A stretch of 64,000 nt of DNA. It comes from JAQVCM01 sp040403095 (GTDB lineage: Bacteria; Bacteroidota; Bacteroidia; Flavobacteriales_D; Crocinitomicaceae). Shown in pieces: positions 24,518 to 32,419 of this stretch (position 1 is its first letter; every line of letters begins with the position of its first letter). The stretch is from the NCBI GenBank assembly GCA_040403095.1, contig JBBALI010000001.1:133996-197995 (forward strand), read 5' to 3'. The position numbers and the translations under genes are program-made. The notes below the pieces were generated by a model. The model was not told the origin of the DNA, did no database searches, and saw nothing but the letters and a program-made list of their open reading frames with translations.

Positions 24518-27055
24518 CTACATCGAAATAATTAGTTCGCCATTTTCATCTAATTCAGGCGTTTCCTCATCATCAGCTGGAGGCAATACGTTGTCAGAAC
24601 CTATGCAAGAAAACTGACTGTCGTCGTATCCTTTCGGTTTTTCAAAATCAGTGGTCGAAATAGAAATATTTGCGTCTTTGTATACTTTTTGCATAAAATA
24701 TCCATAAATCGGTGCAGCGGTTCTTCCTCCTTGTCCTTCTCGAGTTGAACGGAAATGTACACCTCTGTCTTCAGCACCAACCCAAACACCTGTTGCTAAA
24801 TCTGGCGTCAAACCTACAAACCAGCCATCAGAGTTATTTTGTGTTGTACCCGTTTTTCCTGCTGTTGGATAAATCAAATTTCCCCAAGAAGCGCCACTTC
24901 TTAATGTACTAGCAGTTCCGCCTTGTACAACCGCTTCCATCATTTTCAACACAGAATAAGCGACTTGCTCATTGATTGCTTCACGCATCGTTGGTTTTGC
25001 ATTGTAAATTACGTGTCCGTTTCTGTCTTCGATTCGCAAAATGGTTGTTGGTTTATTGAAAATTCCTTTGTTTACAAAAGTTGCTTGTGCACCAACCAAT
25101 TCATACAAAGACAAATCCATTGAACCTAGACACATCGCTGGTACAATATCGTTCGGACTCAATTCTATATCCAAACTTTTCATCAATTTGGCAACAGTTT
25201 GTGGTCCAGCCTGCGCGCCCATTTTTGCCATGATTGCAACCGTAATGTTGTTTTTTGACATTTGAAGTCCACGTCTAACAGAGCACATTCCACCAGAAAT
25301 TTCACCGTCGGAGTTTTTAGGACACCACTGACCATCAGGATTACCACTAGGGTCAAATAAATCCACACAATGTCTGATATCAGGAATTTGAGTACAAGGT
25401 TTTACCACATTCATGGCAATTCCAGAAGCGTAAATAAAAGGTTTGATTGTAGAACCAACTTGACGTTTTCCTAATCGAACGTGGTCAAATGCAAAGTGAT
25501 CAATATTTGTTCCTCCAACCCAAGCTTTTACAAATCCTGTCTCTGGTTCGATAGAAATCAAACCTGCTTGCAAGTATGATTTATAATACAACATTGAATC
25601 GTATGGAGACATCAAAGTATCGATATCACCATCCCAAGAGAAAACGCGCATTTGGACTTTTTCTTTGAAGCTTTTCTCAATTTGAGCCTCAGAAATTCCT
25701 TGTGCAGCCATGCTTATATAACGATTTGAACGTTTCATGGAGGTTCTCATGATTTTATCTACCTCCTCTTTGGTCAAATTATTTGAAAACGGGAAATTTT
25801 TCAATCCTCTATTATTTCGATCAAAAGAAGGTTGTAAATTTTCTTTCAAATGACGTTCAACAGCTTCTTCCGCATATTCTTGCATGTCAGCATTTAATGT
25901 AGTGTAGATTTTCAATCCGTCGCTGTAAATATTCCACGGAACTCCATCTTCACGTTTGTATTTCAGCGAACCATCAGGATTTTTTTCATTCAAAATCGTC
26001 GTAACTTCTGCTCTAACTGATTCTCTAAAATACGGAGCAAGTCCTTTTTTGTGGTCAACCACCTGATAATCTGTAATCAATGGTTTCACTTTCAATTGGT
26101 CGTATTCTGCTTGAGTTAATTTTATTCTCAAACTTTCATTTCCATCATTTGAGTTTTTCAACCATTGAAACAAGACTTGATTTCTTCGTTCAAGTGCGCG
26201 AATACTGTCAGATGCTCTCGCCTCCCTGATTTCAGCTAGCGTAATTTGACCTGGTGGAACTTCTTTTTTGTTTGCTAATCTTTGTCTGTAGTTGCGGATT
26301 TTGAAAGTGTAGGGGTTATACAAATCAGGATTTTTACACATTCCAATCAACATAGCTGCTTCATCTTTGGTAAGTTGAATGGGCTTTTTGTTGAAATAAA
26401 CTTTCGAAGCATTAGCAATTCCAACTGCATTGTACAAGAAATCAAACTGATTCAAGTACATCGTGATAATTTCTTCTTTAGTGTAACGTTCTTCCAAACG
26501 AGTTGCGATGATATTTTCACGTGCTTTCTCGTTCAAACGACTGAAAATTCGGCCGATTTTCCCTGTACTTTCGTCACCAACATCTTCCCCATTTGCGCGT
26601 GCAATTGCTTCTCTGTCGCGCATTTGTAATGTAAACAAAAGTTTCGCCAATTGTTGAGAAATGGTAGAAGCACCACCTGCACCGCCGACACTTACTACAG
26701 CGCGCCCAATTGCTTTGATATCCACACCGGAATGTTCGTGAAAACGCTCGTCTTCGGTAGAAATTAAGGCATCCGTTACAAAAGGAGAAATCGCTTTGTA
26801 TTCAACACTTGAGCGGTTAATTTTCCAGTATTTTCCCAATTCTGTTTCACCATCGTCAGCATAAATTACTGAGGCCAATAATTCAGGTGGATTATCGAGC
26901 ATTGCTACTGGCGGCAAGTCATCTTCCGATTGAAAAAGCAATAAGCAAGCAATAAACAAAAGTGGAAATAAAGCGCCACCCCAAAAAACGATAGTCATTT
27001 TTTTCTTTCCTTGATCGGAAAAAAAGGGTGATGATTTGGATACTTTTTTACTCAT
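24518..27055 (-). CDS. Class A penicillin-binding protein (PBP1A-like)
   Basis: The 845-residue bifunctional peptidoglycan synthase has one N-terminal membrane anchor (residues ~20-42). The GT51 glycosyltransferase contains TEDERFHEHSGVD and GASTISQQLAKLLF. The transpeptidase has the active-site motif STIK (Ser about 535), a later SxN (SKNN), and KTGT (about 734). It ends with an acidic tail of Asp/Glu (DDEETPELDENGE). It polymerises and cross-links glycan strands in the periplasm. It is the first gene of a same-strand run containing sco genes and glycosyltransferase-like genes; a 168-base divergent region separates it from the araC gene. Confidence 0.96.
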   Translation of the reverse strand: MSKKVSKSSPFFSDQGKKKMTIVFWGGALFPLLFIACLLLFQSEDDLPPVAMLDNPPELLASVIYADDGETELGKYWKINRSSVEYKAISPFVTDALISTEDERFHEHSGVDIKAIGRAVVSVGGAGGASTISQQLAKLLFTLQMRDREAIARANGEDVGDESTGKIGRIFSRLNEKARENIIATRLEERYTKEEIITMYLNQFDFLYNAVGIANASKVYFNKKPIQLTKDEAAMLIGMCKNPDLYNPYTFKIRNYRQRLANKKEVPPGQITLAEIREARASDSIRALERRNQVLFQWLKNSNDGNESLRIKLTQAEYDQLKVKPLITDYQVVDHKKGLAPYFRESVRAEVTTILNEKNPDGSLKYKREDGVPWNIYSDGLKIYTTLNADMQEYAEEAVERHLKENLQPSFDRNNRGLKNFPFSNNLTKEEVDKIMRTSMKRSNRYISMAAQGISEAQIEKSFKEKVQMRVFSWDGDIDTLMSPYDSMLYYKSYLQAGLISIEPETGFVKAWVGGTNIDHFAFDHVRLGKRQVGSTIKPFIYASGIAMNVVKPCTQIPDIRHCVDLFDPSGNPDGQWCPKNSDGEISGGMCSVRRGLQMSKNNITVAIMAKMGAQAGPQTVAKLMKSLDIELSPNDIVPAMCLGSMDLSLYELVGAQATFVNKGIFNKPTTILRIEDRNGHVIYNAKPTMREAINEQVAYSVLKMMEAVVQGGTASTLRSGASWGNLIYPTAGKTGTTQNNSDGWFVGLTPDLATGVWVGAEDRGVHFRSTREGQGGRTAAPIYGYFMQKVYKDANISISTTDFEKPKGYDDSQFSCIGSDNVLPPADDEETPELDENGELIISM

Positions 27056-27103
27056 GAAACAAAAGATTTGGTGTAAAAATAACGAAAATCGCGACTTGAT
27101 ATA

Positions 27104-27224
27104 AAATTCGTTTCACAAAAGAATTAAAAAGGAGTTTTTAATAAACCACAAGGAGTTAAATTAAATTTTAAAAGATGAGAATTTAGTTAAAAGTTATTTT
27201 TTTGAATTAAATTCGTTTCACAAA
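27104..27224. promoter_or_regulatory. Two 16-bp direct repeats, 105 bp apart, in the PBP1A/araC intergenic region
   Basis: AAATTCGTTTCACAAA occurs exactly at 27104-27119 and again at 27209-27224, a period of 105 bases (about ten helical turns). The second copy ends on the A of the araC start codon. Flanking similarity (TTGA...ATTCGTTTCACAAA.GATT) extends it slightly. Operator function, perhaps for the adjacent AraC protein, is inference. The DNA in between also contains AAGGAGTT twice. Confidence 0.5.
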
Positions 27225-28078
27225 TGGATTATATCTTCAAAAATAAAGACGGTTTTGGGCAGGTAAGATTATTTTCAAACAAAATAGACTTAGAGCAATA
27301 TTATTTTGAGCAAAAATCGGGTTTTAGTTTTCATACAATTGCATGGAATAGAGGAAAAAATCAAATTATTACAATCGACGAAGTCCAATATCATTTTGAA
27401 GAAAACACTGTGCTGCCTCTCATGCTGAATCAGTCTTTTAAGTTTGAAAATCCACAAGATATTGTTGCTTGGCAATTTAACCAAGAATTTTATTGCATAG
27501 CAAATCACGATGCGGAAGTTGGCTGCGTAGGCTTTATATTTTTTGGTCCATCTCCAACCATGTTTGTTTTTTTGGATGAAGAACAAAAAAGGAAAATGCA
27601 AAGTATTTTCGAGTTATTTGAGGAAGAATTTAATTCGGATGAAGATATCAAGGGAGAAATGCTAAGAATGCTACTTGTTCGACTGATTATTAATATCACA
27701 AGACTTGCAAAAAAACAATACCTAGGTAGCGAAGAAGTCGTAGAAGAAAAATTTAATTTAATTCGTCAATTTAATTTGTTGGTAGAAATTCATTTTAGAA
27801 AAGAACATCAAATTGCCTTTTATTCAGACTTATTAAATAAATCCTCAAAAACGATTTCAAATTACTTTTCACTATACAGCAGTAAAACACCACTTCAAAT
27901 AATTCAAAACAGAATCATCAGTGAAGCCAAACGATTATTTTATTATTCTGATAAATCAGTAAAAGAAATTGCTGATGAATTAGGGTTTGAAGACGCTGCA
28001 CATTTTAGTAAATTCTTTAAAAAACATACTTCTTTGAGCCCTACTGAGCTTAAAAAAGCTACTCAAAACCCTATTTAG
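27224..28078 (+). CDS. AraC-family transcriptional regulator
   Basis: The 284-residue protein has an N-terminal cupin-like sensing half (residues ~1-120, beta-rich) and a C-terminal double helix-turn-helix (residues ~190-280). The second HTH is visible as SVKEIADELGFEDAAHFSKFFKKHTSLSP, split here by the typical AraC signature with conserved FxKxFK. It ends six residues past the KKATQNPI tail. It begins the plus-strand accessory region, 131 bases before the YHS gene. Direct repeats around it suggest autoregulation and control of the downstream operon. The ligand is unknown. Confidence 0.9.
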   Translation: MDYIFKNKDGFGQVRLFSNKIDLEQYYFEQKSGFSFHTIAWNRGKNQIITIDEVQYHFEENTVLPLMLNQSFKFENPQDIVAWQFNQEFYCIANHDAEVGCVGFIFFGPSPTMFVFLDEEQKRKMQSIFELFEEEFNSDEDIKGEMLRMLLVRLIINITRLAKKQYLGSEEVVEEKFNLIRQFNLLVEIHFRKEHQIAFYSDLLNKSSKTISNYFSLYSSKTPLQIIQNRIISEAKRLFYYSDKSVKEIADELGFEDAAHFSKFFKKHTSLSPTELKKATQNPI

Positions 28079-28107
28079 GGAACAATCTACACATATTCGG
28101 GAACAAT
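28078..28107 (+). promoter_or_regulatory. Tandem 9-bp repeats spaced two helical turns apart (AraC-type half-sites?)
   Basis: GGGAACAAT occurs at 28078-28086 and 28099-28107, a period of 21 bases, so both sit on the same face of the DNA. This is the geometry of paired AraC-family half-sites. They overlap the araC stop codon and lie about 100 bases upstream of the YHS gene. Binding is inference. Confidence 0.45.
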
Positions 28108-28146
28108 TTCTATTTTCTGTCCTATCAATTGATTGCATTTTTGCAT

Positions 28147-28176
28147 TGTCAAAATGAAAGGACTTTTATTTTGACA
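28147..28176. promoter_or_regulatory. 9-bp inverted repeat upstream of the YHS operon
   Basis: TGTCAAAAT (28147-28155) and ATTTTGACA (28168-28176) are perfect inverted copies with a 12-base spacer, 33 bases before the first operon gene. There is no T run, so it looks more like an operator or promoter element than a terminator. Confidence 0.45.
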
Positions 28177-28208
28177 GATTAAGCAAATTAATAATCAAAA
28201 TAAGAAAT

Positions 28209-28670
28209 ATGAAAAAATTCATTCTAACAGTAATTCTAATTGTTTTCGGTGTAGGTATAGCTACTTCGCAAACCGCTTTAAGAAAAAAACACTTTAATAT
28301 TGAAAAAGGAGTTGCAATTCAGGGATATGATCCTGTTGCTTATTTTATTTCAGGCAAAGCAATTTTAGGAAATAAAAGCTTGGCTGTTACAACAGAAGGA
28401 ATCACCTATTATTTCTCCTCTCAAAAATACAAGGATTTTTTTCTAAAAAACCCAACAAAATTTGAACCACAATACGGTGGATGGTGTGCTTATGCGATGG
28501 GCGAGAATAATGAAAAAGTAGAAATTGACCCCGAAACTTTCAAAATTGTAGATGGTAAATTATACTTGTTTTATCATTCTTGGACAAACAATACATTGAC
28601 AAAATGGAATGAAAATCAAAAAACTTTAAAATCAAAAGCTGATAAAAATTGGTCAGTTATTTACAAATAA
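28209..28670 (+). CDS. Exported YHS-domain protein
   Basis: The 153-residue protein has a signal peptide (MKKFILTVILIVFGVGIATSQ) and a YHS-like domain: IQGYDPVAYFISGKA, then TYYFSSQKYKDFFLKNP and YGGWCAYAMGEN. The YDPVAYF and CAYAM parts match exported YHS proteins often annotated as metal-binding or related to heavy-metal handling. A periplasmic location is expected. It is the first gene of a nine-gene, same-strand cluster, 12 bases before the DoxX gene. The metal-binding role is known only for other YHS proteins and is not shown here. Confidence 0.85.
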   Translation: MKKFILTVILIVFGVGIATSQTALRKKHFNIEKGVAIQGYDPVAYFISGKAILGNKSLAVTTEGITYYFSSQKYKDFFLKNPTKFEPQYGGWCAYAMGENNEKVEIDPETFKIVDGKLYLFYHSWTNNTLTKWNENQKTLKSKADKNWSVIYK

Positions 28671-28682
28671 AACCCAATCATT

Positions 28683-29087
28683 ATGAAATTAAAAACCATT
28701 GCATCTTGGATACTTAGGTTAGTCGCAGCATTAATTCTATTACAAACGCTTTACTTCAAATTTTCAGCGCATCCAGAATCGGTTGCTTTATTCACAAAAC
28801 TAGGCGTTGAACCTTGGGGTAGAATTGGAACTGGCGTCCTAGAGCTAATCACTGCAATTTTACTAATTCTTCCAACTACGGTTTTTATAGGAGCATTTTT
28901 AGGGTCAGGCATAATGGGCGGAGCAATACTTTCTCACATTTCAATAATTGGCATTGAATCGAAAGGAGATGGCGGACAATTGTTTCTTCTAGCGATTCTT
29001 GTTCTTCTCTTTTGCACAACAATTTGCATCATGCATTGGAAACAAGGAATTTTAATTTATAATAAAATATTAAAAAGCAAAAAATGA
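28683..29087 (+). CDS. DoxX-like membrane protein
   Basis: The 134-residue protein has four hydrophobic segments (about residues 7-24, 47-66, 72-92, 98-120). The pattern of a short loop with LYFKFSAHPESVALF, then GRIGTGVLELITAILLILP, is that of DoxX/DoxD-related proteins. These are linked to redox or sulfur reactions in other bacteria, with mostly unknown activity. The stop overlaps the next start by 4 bases (ATGA), so translation is coupled to the following outer-membrane protein. Confidence 0.85.
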   Translation: MKLKTIASWILRLVAALILLQTLYFKFSAHPESVALFTKLGVEPWGRIGTGVLELITAILLILPTTVFIGAFLGSGIMGGAILSHISIIGIESKGDGGQLFLLAILVLLFCTTICIMHWKQGILIYNKILKSKK

Positions 29088-30001
29088 AAATATATCTTTT
29101 CCTCTTATTTGCAATTTTAACTGCAAATGGATACGCACAGGGTTGCAGTGATGCTGGTTTTTGTACTGTTGGAGATAACAATTCAAACGCAGAAGACACG
29201 TTAAAAGAATCGAAAAACAAATTAAGTCTATTGTTAACCAATAGCATAGGCGATCAAAACGTTTTTGTATTTACACCTGGCATTCAATATGAAATTGCAT
29301 TAAATACTCATTTCACTTTGCAATCAAAAATCACTGGAAATTATGCATCAGGAGATTTAGGAAAAGCAACAGGTTTTGGAGATTTATTTATCTCTTCCGT
29401 TTATGAATTCAATACAAAAAAGAAAGTAAAACATACTTTTACCTTGGGAACAAAAATCCCATTGAATCTTGGAGATATTCGAAACGGTCAAAAACCATTG
29501 CCGATGCAATACCAAAGTAGCTTAGGTACATTCGATTTAATCCTTGGATATAAAATAAAATTCAAAAAAATATTCGCAAACCTTGCTTGGCAACAACCTC
29601 TGACAGGGAGAAATCGAAATACATTTTTGCCTCAATATTTGAATACTATTGAGGCTTTTAACTATCCTCCAAGCAATGATTTCAATCGAAAAGGAGACGT
29701 TTTATTTCGTTTTGGATATCAATTTATTTCCAACACCAAATGGAAATGGAATTCCTCCATTCTTAGCATTTACCATCTCGGCGAGGATACCTACGTTGAT
29801 GGGAACTTGAGTATTAATCCTATAAAAATTGCTGGTTCTGAAGGATTAACAGTAAATCTAACCACAATGCTTTCCTGCAAAATAAATAAATCAATCACCA
29901 TTGGTTTATCTGGTGGAGTGCCGTTGGTTGTCAGAAAAGTAAGACCCGATGGATTAACAAGGGCTTTTGCCTTAACCCCAGAATTGAATTTTAACTTTTA
30001 A
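29084..30001 (+). CDS. Outer-membrane beta-barrel transporter-like protein
   Basis: The 305-residue protein has a signal peptide (MKIYLFLLFAILTANGYAQG), then two Cys (GCSDAGFC) and a barrel-like remainder of alternating strands, e.g. FTLQSKITGNYASGDLG, FGDLFISSVYEF, LDLILGYKIKF-like segments and a final aromatic strand (ALTPELNFNF). It resembles the outer-membrane channel family annotated as transporters of aromatic-degradation meta-pathways, but the assignment is by overall look. It is translationally coupled with the DoxX gene. Its operon mates suggest passage of a small molecule or metal across the outer membrane. Confidence 0.75.
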   Translation: MKIYLFLLFAILTANGYAQGCSDAGFCTVGDNNSNAEDTLKESKNKLSLLLTNSIGDQNVFVFTPGIQYEIALNTHFTLQSKITGNYASGDLGKATGFGDLFISSVYEFNTKKKVKHTFTLGTKIPLNLGDIRNGQKPLPMQYQSSLGTFDLILGYKIKFKKIFANLAWQQPLTGRNRNTFLPQYLNTIEAFNYPPSNDFNRKGDVLFRFGYQFISNTKWKWNSSILSIYHLGEDTYVDGNLSINPIKIAGSEGLTVNLTTMLSCKINKSITIGLSGGVPLVVRKVRPDGLTRAFALTPELNFNF

Positions 30002-30013
30002 ACAACTACAATT

Positions 30014-30442
30014 ATGCGCTTTTTATTTTCCCTTTTGATTGTTGCTGGTTGTTTACTGGCCAATTCTTGTAAAAAGAAAGAAAATTTTGCATCCACGCAA
30101 ATTCTAAACGAAACAGTTAATACATCTGCAATTCTAAAATACAAAGGCACTTTTACCTCAGGCCCTTATGGAACAACGATTGGCACAGCAGAAATTTACT
30201 TGCAAGATTCCATTTATCTTTTAAAAATATCCAATTTCAATACCACGAATGGTCCAGCATTGCATGTTTATTTGTCAAAAGAATCGATGCCAATCAATTA
30301 CGTTGATTTAGGAAGTCTAAAATCTATCAATGGCAGTCATGTTTATGCGATTAACGGACAACTAGACTTTAGTCAGTACAAATTTATTTCTATCCACTGT
30401 GTCGAATACAATCATCTATTTGGATCAGCAATTTTAAATTAA
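30014..30442 (+). CDS. DM13-domain lipoprotein
   Basis: The 142-residue protein has a lipoprotein signal (LLANSCKKKE with Cys about residue 19). Residues ~40-142 match the DM13 domain: YKGTFTSGPYGTTIGTAEIY, NTTNGPALHVYLS, YVDLGSLKSINGSHVYAI, and SIHCVEYNHLFGSAIL including the conserved Cys of the family. DM13 domains are proposed to take part in extracytoplasmic redox reactions; this is a family prediction. It would sit in the periplasm attached to a membrane. It lies 12 bases after the barrel gene. Confidence 0.85.
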   Translation: MRFLFSLLIVAGCLLANSCKKKENFASTQILNETVNTSAILKYKGTFTSGPYGTTIGTAEIYLQDSIYLLKISNFNTTNGPALHVYLSKESMPINYVDLGSLKSINGSHVYAINGQLDFSQYKFISIHCVEYNHLFGSAILN

Positions 30443-30446
30443 AAAA

Positions 30447-30947
30447 ATGATTTTCAATCAATTAAAACAACAATTAAGTTCATTAGGCAATTTACTATTG
30501 CAATTAAATGACGAGCAATATTCCCAAAAAATTGCACATTTAGGAAGTGCAAGTATCGGTGGGCACACTAGACATATTATTGAGCTATTAATTTGTGCAA
30601 CAGATGGTTTTACATCTGGGACTGTTGATTACATCAATAGAACAAGAAATTTGACTTTGGAAAATGATCGATTGTATGCAGAAATGGAAATTGCTAAACT
30701 GCAGGAAAATTTCAACAAACCGGACAAGCATTTAAATCTTGTTGTGGATGAATTGGAAGATACCTTTGGAACTCAAGTAACAACTACCTACTTCAGAGAA
30801 ATTGTGTACAATACCGAACATGTTATTCATCATTTGGCTTTGATAAAAGTGGCCCTCATTGAGTTGAATTTAAATCTAGTAGATGACAATTTTGGAATGG
30901 CCTATTCGACCTTAAAATACAAAGCTTTAAAAATTAAAAACAATTGA
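30447..30947 (+). CDS. DinB-like four-helix protein
   Basis: The 166-residue, all-helical protein has His residues arranged as in DinB/YfiT metal-binding bundles: SIGGHTRHIIELL near residue 40, and YNTEHVIHHLALIKVAL near residue 130. Some family members are thiol S-transferases (bacillithiol or mycothiol), others have no known reaction. It starts 4 bases after the DM13 gene and is probably cytoplasmic, unlike its exported neighbours. Substrate unknown. Confidence 0.75.
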   Translation: MIFNQLKQQLSSLGNLLLQLNDEQYSQKIAHLGSASIGGHTRHIIELLICATDGFTSGTVDYINRTRNLTLENDRLYAEMEIAKLQENFNKPDKHLNLVVDELEDTFGTQVTTTYFREIVYNTEHVIHHLALIKVALIELNLNLVDDNFGMAYSTLKYKALKIKNN

Positions 30948-30962
30948 TAAAAATTTAAAACC

Positions 30963-31712
30963 ATGTGCACTGTCGTATTTATTCCCGATGAAAACAAACA
31001 ATACTTCGCATCATTAAGAGATGAAAGCCCTATCAGGCCTCAGGCAATTGTTCCAGCACTTTATAAAACAAATGAAGCCAAATATTTGATGCCAAAAGAT
31101 GCGCTTGCCGGAGGAACTTGGATTGGAATCAATGAATTTAAAAATGTGATTATTTTGCTAAATGGTGGATTTGAAAATCATAACAAAAAAGACTCTTACA
31201 CTAAAAGTCGCGGGCAAATTGTTCATGAATTATTACAATCAATTATGCCGGTTGTAGATTGGCAACTCATGGAATTAAATGATATTGAACCATTTACATT
31301 AGTGGTGTGGAGTGATAACCACTTATTTGAATTGGTTTGGGACGGTGCAACGAAACACAGAAAAGGCTTAGATTCATCAATCTTACATCTTTGGTCTTCT
31401 TCAACTCTGTATCAAAGTAAATTTAAAATAAAGAGAAGAGAACTTTTTATGCAATGGATTTCTGAAAAACCCTCTATTACAAAACATTCTGTGCTACATT
31501 TTTTTAAATCGAGGAATGATGCTGAGAATGGTTTCATAATAAACAGAAGCGCAAACATGAAAACTTTAAGTTATTCATTTATAGAATTATCTGAAAATAA
31601 TTTGGCACATTTTGATTATTTCGACTTACAAAATCAAAACCACACGCAAACAAGCATTGAATTGATTGCAAAAACAAATAGCTGTCTATTGGAAAATCAT
31701 TCTATTCACTAA
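30963..31712 (+). CDS. NRDE/TANGO2-family protein
   Basis: The 249-residue protein starts MCTVVFIPDENKQY, with Cys2 immediately after the initiator as in Ntn-hydrolase-like NRDE proteins, then SLRDESPIRPQ in the position of the NRDE motif, and LAGGTWIGINEFKNV with the GGTW-G typical of the family. Family relatives such as TANGO2 have been connected with haem handling; most bacterial members lack a known role. The N of NRDE is replaced by L here. It is in the middle of the operon, 15 bases after the DinB gene. Confidence 0.85.
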   Translation: MCTVVFIPDENKQYFASLRDESPIRPQAIVPALYKTNEAKYLMPKDALAGGTWIGINEFKNVIILLNGGFENHNKKDSYTKSRGQIVHELLQSIMPVVDWQLMELNDIEPFTLVVWSDNHLFELVWDGATKHRKGLDSSILHLWSSSTLYQSKFKIKRRELFMQWISEKPSITKHSVLHFFKSRNDAENGFIINRSANMKTLSYSFIELSENNLAHFDYFDLQNQNHTQTSIELIAKTNSCLLENHSIH

Positions 31713-31723
31713 AAATTTAAAAA

Positions 31724-32407
31724 ATGTCAATATTTAAATCAAAGCGCATACTGATAACAGCTGGACCGACGCGGGAGGCTATTGATCCCGTTCGATATAT
31801 CACCAATCATTCAACTGGTAAAATGGGATATGCACTTGCGTCTCATTTATTGAGCTTGGGAGCGGATGTTCGCGTCGTTTCTGGTCCTGTTTGTTTGAAT
31901 CATCAATTTCCGAATGATAAAATTATCCAAATAGAATCTGCTGATGACATGCTAGCAGCTATGCAAAAAATAGCACACGAAGCAGATATTATAATTTTTG
32001 CAGCCGCAGTGGCTGATTATAAATGCGAGAAAATCGCTTATCAGAAAATAAAAAAGAAAGACCAAAGTATGTCAATTAGCCTTGTACCAAATCCTGATAT
32101 CGCTTTGGAATTATCGAAATCAAAAAAGCAAAATCAAACGTTTATTGGGTTTGCTTTAGAAACTGAAAACGGTTTAGAAAATGCCAGGTCCAAAATGCAG
32201 CGAAAAGGATTTGATAGCATCATTTTAAATATTCACAATGAAAACGGAAGTGGTTTTGGACATGACACGAATCGAATTCAAATAATAGACAGTGATTTCT
32301 CGATTACTGATTTTCCAATGAAACATAAATCACAAGTTGCCATTGATATAGTCAACCATCTTTCAAAAAAAATAATGTTTGAATCACTAGATTCAGAAAT
32401 TGCTTAA
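31724..32407 (+). CDS. Stand-alone CoaB-type phosphopantothenate-cysteine ligase
   Basis: The 227-residue protein matches only the C-terminal ligase half of CoaBC: LITAGPTREAIDPVRYITNHS, TGKMGYALASHLLSLGADV, IFAAAVADYKCEKI, KKDQSMSISLVPNPDI, and NARSKMQRKGFDSIILN. The reaction in CoA synthesis joins 4'-phosphopantothenate and cysteine using CTP. No decarboxylase (CoaC) half is fused or adjacent. It may therefore be a second, pathway-specific copy; this is inference because a CoaBC gene cannot be excluded elsewhere. It is followed 12 bases later by an ATP-grasp gene. Confidence 0.88.
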   Translation: MSIFKSKRILITAGPTREAIDPVRYITNHSTGKMGYALASHLLSLGADVRVVSGPVCLNHQFPNDKIIQIESADDMLAAMQKIAHEADIIIFAAAVADYKCEKIAYQKIKKKDQSMSISLVPNPDIALELSKSKKQNQTFIGFALETENGLENARSKMQRKGFDSIILNIHNENGSGFGHDTNRIQIIDSDFSITDFPMKHKSQVAIDIVNHLSKKIMFESLDSEIA

Positions 32408-32419
32408 GCCAAGAATTCC

